NCBI GenBank assembly: GCA_009823395.1
Contig: CM020508.1
Location: 944,015 to 1,008,014, forward strand
Length of the DNA stretch: 64,000 nt
Direction: 5' to 3'
Source of the DNA: Thamnaconus septentrionalis
Lineage: Eukaryota > Chordata > Actinopteri > Tetraodontiformes > Monacanthidae
Position 1 is the stretch's first letter. Each line of letters opens with the position of its first letter. The position numbers and the translations under genes were made by a program. Below the pieces are notes generated by a model that saw nothing but the letters and a program-made list of their open reading frames with translations, had not been told where the DNA came from and searched no databases. Below, piece after piece: positions 53,901 through 64,000 of the stretch.

Positions 53901-55396
53901 CTCTCTGCTCCTTGTTCCTCTCCCGATTCCTGGAGTAGTTCTTCTTTCCGGCTGAAGGCTTCTCACTCAGGCGCAAGACGGCATCTCCCTTTGTGTCTCC
54001 TCACAACCACACTTGACTACCTCTTCAGACCGGCAGGCAGCTCCGTCTGTCCCTACTTCCCTCTGTCCGTCCACAAGAGGAAGTGACGCTGTCATACAGC
54101 TCCGGGCTCTCAAGACCAACAGCTTCTTCTCTCCTCATGTTTCAGTTTGTTGAAGCTCCACCCACTTTGGGTGCATCATGACACCAAAATTAAGTAAGTA
54201 TGTAAATAATAATAATAATACTAATAATAAAAATAATAATAATAATAAAGCGCCGTTAGTGATTAACATGATTTTTTTTTTCTAATCACTGCAACGTCTT
54301 GAACTTTGACCTGGTCTAGATAGCAGATGGGTCAATGAACATTCAAGCATGAGTCACACACACATACACCATACACACACACTCACTTTCAGTTGGGCTG
54401 CGTACCATTCAAAATGTTTTGGTACAATATCCATTTTGACCTAAATCCAATCAAAATCAATTTGAACGACAACAAAAACACATTTTTGCCATAATCACAG
54501 CACTAAACCTTCTGTGCCTGTCATGTGCTCGTCATCTCGCCGCTACAAATGTTGCCTCTTGCTTTATTCTGATTTGCCCTAATAAAGTGGAGCCACTTTA
54601 GCATCTTTGGCACAACGCTAATTTTCACTCTGACAAAAACTTACTGCGGTCTCCTCTCTCGTGTCTCCTGTATCATGTGAGAGCCAATCAGCAGCCACTC
54701 GAGGCACAGGCAAGTTTCACAAGTGTTCCAGAAGCGTGAAACTGTGCCGCTTTAGTAAAATACTCGACTGCTCCATTTTTCACGCTTCACGGGTTGCAAC
54801 CGCGTTAATCGCAGCAGGTAGATTAGTTCAGAAAGGAAGTCAGTGATGGGAAAACATTATTTTCATCATAATGTACAATGTGCTGGATTTTGTTTTTGTA
54901 TGTGCTATATTTTACTGTGAAATGTTAACGTGATGTATTTGCTTCAACACTGGTCAGTTCGACTGTCAAACAATAAAGTAGGTATATTTACATTAAATCT
55001 GAAAGTATAATGAATAAAATGCAGGTATACTATAAATACCTGCATTTTATATGCAGTTCGGTGTAACTTTTTTTTTTTTTTACTTTTTGACACACAGCAA
55101 TACTTGAGACACAGTTCGGACGGGCAAAAGAGTTTTGTTTCACCGCTGTTTTCTTTAAATACACACGAAACTAGCTGGGTTGTCGCGCCATCTTGAAATC
55201 CTTGCGTGAACCTATGGAACGTGTTTGGTGGAAGAGGGTACGGGCCGGTTTCCGTGCCGCTCCATGCATGCAACGCGGATGTGCCACAATCGCTTTTGGT
55301 GTGAATTGGAGGTGACGCACAAGTTCAGTACCGAACCTCAGATTTCTTTGGAAGTGAACTGAACCACCGCCATTCACTTGAAGCTCCCGACTGCTG
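53901..55396. other. No gene; one orphan MITE end
   Basis: (AAT)n at about 54208-54250. Near 55297-55316 the text TTTTGGTGTGAATTGGAGGT resembles the right tip of the Harbinger-like MITE at 34663-34917, but no left tip was found. No coding frame is supported. Confidence 0.45.
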
Positions 55397-55423
55397 CGCA
55401 CACACACACACACACACACACAC
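55397..55423. repeat. (CA)n microsatellite
   Basis: About 13 CA units followed by a short GCTC/GCTT run. Confidence 0.95.
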
Positions 55424-57476
55424 ATGCTCACTCGCTCGCTTGCTTGCTCGGTATTCCGCAGGAGTCGACTGTCGGCAACAACAGCGACAACAACCGTTGA
55501 CGACAAACACAGCGCGCACAAATCCCGTGTAAACATCGGCGCTGATCCTCCGTATGCGCAGCATCTTCACAACCTCGTCCCTCAATTTCAGCCACGCGAG
55601 GGGGGAGCAAATCCTCGGCCTGCTATCAGGCACTCACACCCCTCCTTCCTTCCATCCTTCCTTCCTGTCAAGGAAGGAAAAAAAAATCACAACACACTCA
55701 GTTGGCGGCGGCGGCTTGAGAAGCGTTATCGCACCCTGACGACACGTTAATCTCATTACTGAGCCTCGACGGCTGGAGAGAGACGGAAGAACCAGCTACA
55801 AGATCCCAGACATGTTGAGGGGTGGGGGACAGGGGGGCTACCTCCCTCCTTCCCTTCCTTCCTCCGACTAAGATGGATGGACACAGAGTGAAGCGACCAG
55901 GTGGAGTGACGCCGCTGAACGAAATCTGTCCATCGACACGGAGGAACAAGTGACTGGATCAAAGAATCATACTAATATAATAATATAATTTAATTATGAA
56001 TTAAAGGAACAATTAAAATGATTATATTAGCAAAATGTCAAATAAATGTAATAGTATAATAAGTTTCATTATGATGATCATTTTTAAATAATAATTATAT
56101 TCATTATAAAAAAATTATAATAAAATATGAATGATAATACAAATAATAATATTTTTTATAACAATAATTAGAGCTTCCTGCTAAAAAAAAAAAAAAAAAA
56201 AAAAAAGATTCTTTGTTGGACCTTCCACATGTTGGGAATAAGAACATAAGGATAAAAAAAAAGATCAGTGCCCTTTGTGGCATCTTAAATAGTTTCTATT
56301 TTTTCACGTTTTGGAGGGAAATTTTGCAAAATGTTCTGTGGGACCTTTGAATCGTCTGCAGATGGTTCAGATCTTCTACAAATTCTCAACAATCTCTCAT
56401 CAACTTTCATTGTTTAGAATGCAAGTCACGCAAACTTTTGGATTGCTCGGTTGTAAAATCCCCCCTGTGTCAAATTCATTTCAACTAAATCGACCAAATC
56501 GACTCCCGTTGAGTCTCAACGGCACGTTGGTTAGTTTCAACTCAGTCTGCCAGTGTCAGTGAAGGTTCCAGTCTTTAACGCCATCATCTCCACCACTGGA
56601 GGAGTCGCTCAACCTGTTGCATCACCCCGCTGTCGGGTCGCCACCTCCTCCAACCCCCTACTCCCTCCAACCCCCAGCTCCTCCTGCTCCTCCTCCTCCC
56701 ACTCTTCCCCGCTGTGGCGCTTAAGGGACACATCAACCACATCAAAGCACATCATGTTTGTATCCGGGCAGATGAATTATCCAACAAGGAGTTCCAGCGT
56801 CTGACCTGGAGTCTCACCGGGGCCGAACATCCTGATCCTTCGCTTCAGAACAGATGGCGCATAGTTAGTTAGTTCATTAATTTGTTGGTTTGTTAGTTAG
56901 TTCGTTCGTTCGTCCGTTCATTCGTTACAAAGTCGCAGAGACTTTCTAAAACTCTGAAATTGGGAGATATCGGTAGTCACATCCTGCTTTACCTCCAGTC
57001 AGTCAGAACTTTAGCTGCCAAACATTGTCATTATCCTTGTTTAAAATGAAATAAGTTCAAAAGGAATTGAAAAAAAGGACTCAATTAATTCTCAGAGGTT
57101 TGTGCAGCTGCCTTCGACTTTTCCTCGAAGGGGAGAATTCCTTCAATCCATAATGCCCTGTCAGTCTAATATATCACTTAAGCTTTGAAAGAACAGTCCA
57201 GTTTTTTAACGTAATGTGCCGTGATACTATTAGTTTGCCAAGGACAAGAAGTTCAACACTGAAACATATCATACTTCTCATTTTCCTTTAAGCGCTACAG
57301 TTCTGATTGTGCATAAACGGAAAGATAGATGCTTTAAAATGAATATACAGTCTATATATTCATATATAAACTCTGTCTTAATCTGACAGCTTCAGAGTTT
57401 CACGTTTCAAGTCTCATGTTCAGACTCCCAGCTCAGCATTCAAGAGAACTAATGAGGTGAGTAACGGCCATTAAAA

Positions 57477-57517
<41 letters not shown>

Positions 57518-57681
57518 GACCTTCCCAAACTTGTAAACAAATTGTGGTTGACAGGATATTTTTTCTTTTTTCCGCTGCATTAAACTCAAATCAACGCTGA
57601 AACGAGTCAAAGTGTCTGACAAACAGCCATAAATCATGAGCGAGTCGTGGAGCAGCAGCAGCAGTAGTAGCGGAGCGGAAA
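55424..57681. other. No gene; AT-rich core
   Basis: Very AT-rich at 55965-56182, then 24 A at 56183-56206. (GTTA/GTTC)n-like text occurs at 56865-56930, (CA)n at 57478-57511 and a small CAG run at 57651-57665. No transposon text or coding frame is supported. Confidence 0.5.
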
Positions 57682-58842
57682 TGTCACAACGGGAGTGTGG
57701 AGAAAGGACCCAAATGCAGACCACTCTGGTTTTTGCAGACAAAAAAAGATTTATTTGAAACTATAAACAAAAACCAAACTAAGGGTGTTCCTAAAGGTCA
57801 AAAATGAACAAAACCAAATCGGGAGACTTAAACAGATTAAAAAAAAACAAAAAAACACCAAGTTGGGTACAGAAGAAAGTCGTAATGAGGAACCAAGAGA
57901 ACACATGGGACCAGGAAAAGGTGTCAGATGGACCTCCAACAGGGGACCAGGAACAGGCATCGCATGGACCTCCGACAGGGGACCAGGAACAGGCATCTCA
58001 CGGACCTCCGACAGGGGGGTAGGGTCAGGCGTTGGATGGGCCGCTGACAGGGAACCGCTGGCTGGTGTCAGCCGGGCCGCCGACAGGGAACCGCTGGCTG
58101 GTGTCAGCCGGGCCGCCGACAGGGAACCGCTGGCTGTTATCAAGGAACGCCGGCTTTGCCGAGACTGCGACTGGCCAGCTGAACACTCCTTGGCCCGTCT
58201 CTTGCCAGGTGTGTGCCATAAAAGGGGTCAAGAGTTGGTTGTTCAACCCGGATACTAGCCGGCGTTGAGGTAGACACCTTCCTGGCCTCGTACAGAGATG
58301 CTTGCCAGGAAACAAACTGTCATTGGCCTATTCCTCTTTGCAGCTCCACTGTCCGCTAGGTCTATTTGTGGTTGGTTCATTCTGTCACAACGGGAGCATG
58401 GAGGAATACATACCACTCCGGTTTTTGCAGACAAAAAAAGATTTATTTCAAAAAAAAAAAGCAAAGGGTGTCCATAAAGGTCAAAAATTAACAAAAACAA
58501 ATCAGGAGACTTAAACAGAAAAAAAAAGACAAGGTGGGTACAAAAGAAAGTCGTAACGAGGAACTAAGAGAACACATGGAACAACAGACCTGAAAACTAT
58601 GGCGAGACCAGAACCCACATGACACAAACCCAAACAGAAAACAATGAATCAACAAAGAGAAAGGAAGACAAAGACTATTTATACACTAGGGCAGGGGAAC
58701 ACAGGTGAGAACAACCAAAGGCAGGGCTGACAATGAGACAGGTTTATGACATCAAGAAATAAACACAGGAAGTAAAAATAAGGACGCTGACAACAGAATA
58801 AACAGATTTCAAAATAAAACAGGAAATGCACAGAACCTGACA
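57682..58842 (-). mobile_element. Internally deleted LTR retrotransposon
   Basis: On the minus strand an apparently complete LTR runs from 58842 (TGTCAGG) to 58383 (CCCGTTGTGACA). It has a TATAAATAG box (about 58677) and an AATAAATC poly(A) signal (about 58441). A short internal piece follows (58382-58260, with MNQPQIDLADSGAA as a possible Gag start). Then comes a 36-bp tandem array (58145-57930) and a partial second LTR (57908-57682) that ends in the same CCCGTTGTGACA. Almost all of gag and pol is missing. The wording of the LTR end is familiar from fish Gypsy-type elements. No target-site duplication was found. Confidence 0.65.
57930..58145 (-). repeat. Six-unit 36-bp tandem array (12-residue coding repeat)
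   Basis: Units start at 57930, 57966, 58002, 58038, 58074 and 58110, an exact 36-bp period, with the common core GGRCCKCCGACAGGGRACC. On the minus strand they encode 12-residue units of two types, ASGSLSAARLTP and PVPGPLSEVHAM, in a frame open over the whole array. Confidence 0.9.
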
Positions 58843-59399
58843 GGAAACTTCCCTGAAGTTTTCAAACAAGAAGCAAGTGAATGATGAAATCATGAAATGA
58901 AACACAAATAACTGAAATTTTCATTTCACTGCAGTTTTTGTTTCCACTGGACTGATGTTGAACCGACGCTGGTCTTAAAAAGTGAAGAATCGTGCAGATG
59001 ATAGAGAAATAATTCTAAGTTATGCTATCTTCTGTTTTGGATTTTTATTAGTGCGTTTTCTCTATTTTCAAACATTTTAATCAAGGTTTTTAAACACTTC
59101 AGATTTTTGTGCCCTTGCCCGCCTGTATGAACAAATTTGATTTATTTGGCCACTGAGTGGATGAAAGTGAATAAATGAATGGACGATGACAGTCAGCAGC
59201 AGGACGGTCAAGAGAACACCAGATAATGGTGATTTCTTTTTTTTCCCCAAGATTACAAGCCTCTCAGTCAAAACTTAAATTTCATCTTTGAATTATCATG
59301 TTTGGATGAAATAAAAGGTTGAGGTTTGCATCGAGGTTTTGCAAAGTGACCACATTCGGGTATGACCACTGGAAGGTTCAGCCTGCAGCTGGTCTGGAG
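58843..59399. other. No gene recognised
   Basis: Unique AT-rich sequence without element ends or a supported frame. Confidence 0.5.
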
Positions 59400-60325
59400 G
59401 GTCTGGGGCTGCATGAAGGTCTAGGTCAAGGTCTAGGTCTAAATCAGAGTATGGGTCTGTGTTACATGCTCCCCCTGCCTCTTGCTGATCAGTCTGATCC
59501 TGTGCTTACTCTGTCTGTTCCCTTTCCAACAGGTGTGGCTGCACAGTTATCAAAACCTATAAAGTGGTAGAGTGGACTGTCTCTCTTCCTGGTTCTCATA
59601 CAGCATGATGCTGTATCATGCTGTATCATCTCAACATGGCCATATTAATTGTATGCGCATCATTTTACCTCTTCTTTACAGGTGGGTTCAGTAGTTCAGT
59701 TTTCACGGTTTTCAAGCCATGATCATGACGAATTGATGAACAATGAAGACACTAACAATCGCGAAAACACAGAGCTACAAGACGTGCTGCCACACATTGC
59801 GGCGCATGAGGATCGTAGCAGTCTAGGTCTAAATCAGGGTATGGGTCTGGTTCAGGGTCTGAGTTAGGGTCTTGGTCAGTTTCTGGGTCTGGGTCTAGGC
59901 CTAAATCAGAGTATGGGTCTCAGTAAAGGTCTGGATCAGGGCTTGGATCATCATCTTGACCAGCTCAGTGGTCTAGTGGTAGAGTGTCCGCCCTGAGACT
60001 GGTAGGTTGTGGGTTCGATCCCTGGCCGAGTCATACCAAAGACTGTTAATGGTACCCATTGCCTCCCCGCTTGGCACTCAGTATTCGGGGTTGGAATTGG
60101 GAGGTTAGATCACCCAATGATTCCGGGCGCACTGCTGCTGCCCACCGCTCCCTCGGGGGATGGGTCAAATGCGGAGGACAAATTTTGCATCCTTCGGGAT
60201 GTGACAATCACTGGGACTTTAACTTTAACTTATCAGGGTCTGGATCAGTGTCTAGATCAGGGCTTAGATCAACAGTATGGGTCAGGGTCAGGATCTTGGT
60301 CTTGATCAGGGTCAAGGGGTCTGGG
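59400..60325 (+). repeat. Degenerate hexamer minisatellite (GGTCTA/GGTCTG/GGTCAG), interrupted
   Basis: The array appears in three pieces: 59400-59465, 59818-59958 and 60232-60325, all built on AGGTCT, GGGTCT and GATCAG words with ATGGGTCT recurring. The gap 59466-59817 is unrelated sequence and the gap 59961-60228 is a SINE. Confidence 0.8.
59961..60228 (+). mobile_element. tRNA-derived SINE inside the hexamer array
   Basis: Plus-strand head AGCTCAGTGGTCTAGTGGTA with A-box TCTAGTGGTAGAG and B-box GGTTCGATCCC. The body contains GTACCCATTGCCTCCCCGC and GGGCGCACTGCTGCTGCCC, and the 3' end is CTTTAACTTTAACTT. It interrupts the GGTCTG array. No clean duplication could be read because the flanks are repetitive. 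Confidence 0.75.
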
Positions 60326-60616
60326 CACTGGTTTGTTTTTCATTCAGCCACATCTAGAGAAAAACAAACGTTAGTTCCCATTACGAAGTTGTGATTCTTG
60401 GATCTTGTGTGGCTGAAGATTTCTGAGTAGCTTCGTCGGGAGCTAAAGCTGCAACTCTCAGCCGTCATCAGGGCTTGAAGGGCGTGAAAGAGAGAGAAGT
60501 CGGCAGAGTGGAGGAGTGGAGGAACTCTATGCCGTGACAAAGGCGACTAAATGAGTCAACAAGGAAGAAAAACGGCTTCTTTACATTCTGTGGATGACAA
60601 AGGAGGGCCTTCAAGG

Positions 60617-60775
60617 AGCAGCAGCAGCAGCAGCAGCAGCAGCCGTCAGGGGCCGAGAGGCTCTTCTGAGGAGGCTCTTCAAAGGACAGGAAAACCTCTG
60701 GAGATCCTTCAGTGGAGCTGCAGACTCAAAGACGAGAGGACCGTGGACCTCCGAGAGCTCTTCAGACTCGCTGTT

Positions 60776-60832
<57 letters not shown>
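60617..60832. repeat. (CAG)n and (CA)n microsatellites
   Basis: (CAG)n at 60617-60641 and a 54-bp (CA)n at 60778-60832. Confidence 0.95.
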
Positions 60833-60836
<4 letters not shown>

Positions 60837-60967
60837 GAATGCTGCAGCTGCAATAACTGCAGAGTGTGTCTGCAGCTGCTACATCTATATATATCCTGAC
60901 CCTTGGTCATGGTCCTTCCAGGTTCTAGTCCTCCGTCCTTGGGCCTGGTCCTGGTCCTGGTCCTGGT

Positions 60968-61208
60968 TAGAGGTGGGAATTGATAAAATTTTATCAATAT
61001 CGATGCCAGTGTCAATTCTGCTTATCAATCCATTTCCTCATCAATTCTCTTAATGATTCCCAAGTTGTTGTTTTTTGAGGGGGAAAAAGTATGTATCTAT
61101 CTACACAGTCTTCAGCAACCAAAAGCAACCATTTTTTTCCCCCAAAATGTCTGCACACAACAACATCTCTTCATATTCAAAATAAACACGCATATATTGT
61201 TGCTTTAA
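60968..61208. mobile_element. Left part of an older hAT-like element
   Basis: TAGAGGTGGGAATTGATAAA and ATTTTATCAATATCGATGCC match the style of a fish hAT terminus. It is cut by the 61217-62712 element and may continue at 62721, but its right end was not found. Confidence 0.45.
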
Positions 61209-61588
61209 CTTATAAGCAGAGGTGGGTAGTAATGAGTTACATTTACTCCGTTACATTTACTTGAGTACATTTTTGGAGAAATTGTACTTCTATGAGTAAG
61301 TTAAATTCACAATACTTTTTACTTTTACTTGAGTATATTTGGTAAGAAGAAACGCTACTCTGACTCCGCTACATTGCACTCCGCAGCTCGTTACTTCTAT
61401 TTTTATCCAAGAAAATTCTATGGAGCTTTATTTTGCCGCAGACTTCCGCAAAAGTCTCTACCACATGACCCATTTAACCAATCACACGTAGCTATTTCGT
61501 CACATGACCAAACACAAAATTATTGGCGGCGAAGCGCCAACGTCCGACGCTTACAATTTCTACAGACCGGAGAAAGTAAGACGGGATA

Positions 61589-61819
61589 ATGGCTGGTGCG
61601 ACTCCGGGCTGCGCTCCTCAGGTGGTGAAGGAGGAGGAGGAGCAGGAGGAGGAGGGACACCCTTGGCCCCACATCGGAAGCATGTTCAGCTTTCAAAAGT
61701 CACAGAACAACAGCTACATTATGCGTTGTCTTCTATGTCAGCCAAGGAAAACGGACATCGCTGCATACAAAAACTCGACGTCTAATTTAAGGGAACACGT
61801 AGCGGTGAGTCTTACCTAA
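61589..61819 (+). pseudogene. hAT transposase first exon with BED zinc finger
   Basis: A plus-strand frame of 76 codons starting MAGATPGCAPQ. After an acidic stretch (VKEEEEQEEEGH) it reads HPWPHIGSMFSF and then MRCLLCQPRKTDIAAY and STSNLREHV, the core of a BED-type finger with C-x2-C and the first His. At 61803 the frame meets a GTGAGT splice donor (AGCG/GTGAGT), which matches the usual intron after the BED exon in these elements. No second exon is found before the element ends, so only the DNA-binding part remains. Confidence 0.75.
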
Positions 61820-62279
61820 ACTAATTTGGGTTGGTCGATATAGGCAGCGCGTTACATTTACTGGTTAGGGAATAAAATAGGCACCTTATCTTGTAATTAC
61901 AAGAAGGTGTTTATTATTATTATTTTTATTATTATTCCATAGATTTTTGCACTGTTAATTAGCCTACTGGACCCGTCGTCTTGCAAAGATCATACCTTAA
62001 ACCTTACATGTTCTTTAAAAAATAAAATATTTGAAAGCTTCAAATATTTTATTTTTTAAAGAAAATTAGTTTAATATTTAAACTAATTTGGCAAGAATAT
62101 TGTTTTGTGTTAAAGACGTTTACCTGAATTTGCACATTTTGTTTATTGTTTTGTTTTAGTAAAATAAATCATATATTACAGTTACTCACTACTTAGTACG
62201 TAGTTTTTTTACAGGGTACTTTTTTACTCTTACTCAAGTACTTTTTTACCCCACTACTTTTTACTTCTACTTAAGTCAT

Positions 62280-62655
62280 TCATTCATTCATTCATCTTCT
62301 ATACCCGCTTATTCCAATTCAGGGTCACGGGGGTCTGCTGGAGCCTATCCCAGCTGTCTTAGGGCGAAGGCAGGGTACACCCTGGACAAGACGCCAGTTC
62401 ATCGCAGGGCCACATAGAGACAAACAACCATTGACACTCACATGCACACCTACGGACAATTTAGAATATTCAATTGACCTCACATGCATGTTTTTGGAGT
62501 GTGGGAGGAAGCCGGAGAACCCGGAGAGAACCCACGCAGACACGGGGAGAACATGCAAACTCCACACAGAAAGGTCACAGGTCCGGGCCCCGGAATCGAA
62601 CCCACGACCTTCTTGCTGTGAGGCGGCAGCGCTAACCACTGCGCCACCGTGTCGC
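62280..62655 (-). mobile_element. tRNA-derived SINE nested in the hAT element, 13-bp TSD
   Basis: Second copy of the family at 37423-37767. Minus-strand A-box TGGCGCAGTGG, B-box GGTTCGATTCC, (ATGA)n tail. Flanking repeat CTACTTAAGTCAT at 62267-62279 and 62656-62668. Its body keeps a segment (CACACCTACGGACAATTTAG and beyond) that the other copy has lost between CACATGCA repeats. Confidence 0.92.
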
Positions 62656-62720
62656 CTACTTAAGTCATATTTTTCATAAGTAACTTTACTCTTACTTGAG
62701 TACCCAACTCTGCTTATAAG

Positions 62721-64000
62721 ATTAAACAAAATGTCAGTCAATAGTTAGAAATTATATAAAACAGTCACAGGTCCTCTCTTTAGACAAATAGGCATGTATG
62801 CCTAGATAACATTTTGAAAATATTGTTACTGTAAACTTGTCAGAGAATACACAGAATAAACAAAAACATAAACGAATAAGAATATGAGCATATTTGCTCT
62901 TGATTCCGAAGAGTCAATAGTGTTTGGAAACCACCCGATCTGGCGTTTTAGGATGCACACCAATGAAATGTATACCCTTTTACCTCACTGGCACGCCCCA
63001 AGTCTGCCCCAAAAAAGTAGTGGCTCCACCAGCGATTATCCCGTCGCGATCTCACGGCTCCCCCTCTCCAAACGTTTCCTCCCTCCGGCTTGTTTCCTGG
63101 ATGGATTTGTGAAATAAACCTAATGGATTTGTGAGAACACTCCATTCGACCGCACCGCCGCCATCACCAACATCAATAAGAGGCCCTTCGGGGCCTCGTC
63201 AGAACAGTGGCGGAATTTGACAAACTATGCCGAGAAGACGTAGGACCTGCGTCGGGGGCTCCAAGGACGCCGTCCGTCTCTCCGCTCTCGCGCACCCCCT
63301 TTTTCTTTTCTTTTTTCCCTGCCGCCTCATTTGCTCGACAAAAGGCGTCAGCACAATCTCCTCGCAGCCTCTCAGCTTTTTATTCATATTGTCGTTGGGT
63401 GGGTTTGTGTTTTGGGTGTGTGTGTGTGTGTGTGTGTGTGTTTGTGTGTATGTGTGTCTCTGTGTGTGTGTGTTTGTCTTTTAGTGGCGCAGCAGCTTCA
63501 TCTACATCCTTCCTCTCATTTCCATCCATCTTCTCCTTCTCGCCGCCACGGTGAGAGCGAGGCTGGCTTGGCCTGCCTCCAGGGCCATATTGATGAGGGC
63601 CAGTAAACCAGGGAAGTTTGGGGGTGCTGGAGGGGAGCCCAAGACTCCTCGGCCCCTGGCTGAGCATCATACTGCTTTTATAAAACAGTTATATATGAGG
63701 GGAAACGCGGCCTTCTGATGCATTCAGGCCTCCACAAAGACGTTGTTTAGCAGCTTGTTGAGATGTATGTTTTATACATCTGATTCTGAAAGTTGTCCCA
63801 CTTAAAAAGATGAGAGAGGTCTGTCATGTTCATCATAGGTACACTTCAACTGTGAGAGACAACATTTAAAAAACAATCCAAGAAATCACATTGCATGATT
63901 TTCAAAGAATTTATTTGTTATAATGATGTAGAAATAAGTATTTAGCAACTACAAACAAGCAAGAATTCACTTGTTACCTGTATTAATGGCACCTGTTTGA
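62721..64000. other. No gene; possible remainder of older hAT, (GT)n
   Basis: 62721-63000 is AT-rich and may be the right side of the element that starts at 60968. 63180-63260 and 63540-63740 are unique and GC-balanced. (GT)n lies at about 63416-63442 with imperfect continuation to 63474. No coding frame is supported. Confidence 0.4.

Larger units (their letters stand above)
61217..62712 (+). mobile_element. hAT transposon, deleted, with perfect 8-bp TSD
   Basis: The ends CAGAGGTGGGTA and TACCCAACTCTG (11 of 12 bases inverted) are flanked by CTTATAAG at 61209-61216 and 62713-62720. Subterminal regions repeat TTACTTGAGTA on both sides. One transposase exon with a BED finger remains (61589-61819), while the catalytic body is missing. 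A SINE (62280-62655) is nested near the right end, so the original length without it was about 1.1 kb. Confidence 0.9.

Noticed and set aside
53739..53966. Glu/Arg-rich frame on the minus strand
   Set aside because: Complement of a pyrimidine tract.
55290..55320. Right tip resembling the 34.7-kb Harbinger-like MITE
   Set aside because: No opposite tip within several hundred bases, so an element could not be delimited.

Overview
This window looks like teleost fish nuclear DNA, probably a gene-poor intergenic stretch or a very large intron. No host protein-coding exon, tRNA, rRNA or CRISPR array could be supported on either strand. The evidence is dense (CA)n/(GT)n, (GAA)n, (CTG)n and (TA)n microsatellites, retroelement fragments of types common in fish (L2/CR1/Rex1-like, Tx1-like, Penelope), hAT and Harbinger-like DNA transposons, and tRNA-derived SINEs. 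Nearly all long open frames are either transposon proteins or translated simple repeats.

Layout. 1-1.6 kb: AT-rich flank and a MITE-like repeat. 1.6-7.7 kb: one long minus-strand Tx1-like LINE (zinc-knuckle ORF1, degraded endonuclease/RT ORF2) lying exactly between two (GAA)n arrays. 7.8-18.5 kb: no genes; a perfect 20-bp-arm hairpin at 9.8 kb, a 1.6-kb polypurine block at 10.6-12.2 kb, many microsatellites and a CpG-rich, promoter-like stretch at 13.5-14.9 kb. 18.5-29.1 kb: a retroelement graveyard with at least five different non-LTR pieces plus hAT-like insertions. 29-35 kb: few transposons, simple repeats and several blocks rich in TAATTA-type homeodomain sites that resemble developmental enhancers. 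35.5-38.7 kb: a LINE carrying a nested hAT element and a nested SINE, both with readable target-site duplications. 39.5-41.3 kb: a MITE and a recent 110-bp tandem duplication inside an enhancer-like block. 41.5-44.2 kb: a nearly full-length Penelope-like element with terminal direct repeats. 44.6-45.3 kb: a Harbinger-like element. 45.3-57.6 kb: mostly unique and simple sequence with a higher-order minisatellite, a SINE, a hAT-type MITE and further enhancer-like blocks. 57.7-58.8 kb: an internally deleted LTR retrotransposon with a 36-bp coding tandem array. 59.4-62.7 kb: a hexamer minisatellite interrupted by a SINE, then a hAT element with a BED-finger exon and its own nested SINE.

The coding sequences belong to mobile elements rather than to one pathway. 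What can be reconstructed is the order of insertion: several nestings (hAT into LINE, SINE into LINE, SINE into hAT) are resolved by exact or near-exact target-site duplications. Family names are from motif recognition only; no database search was possible. Element ends without a target-site duplication are approximate.
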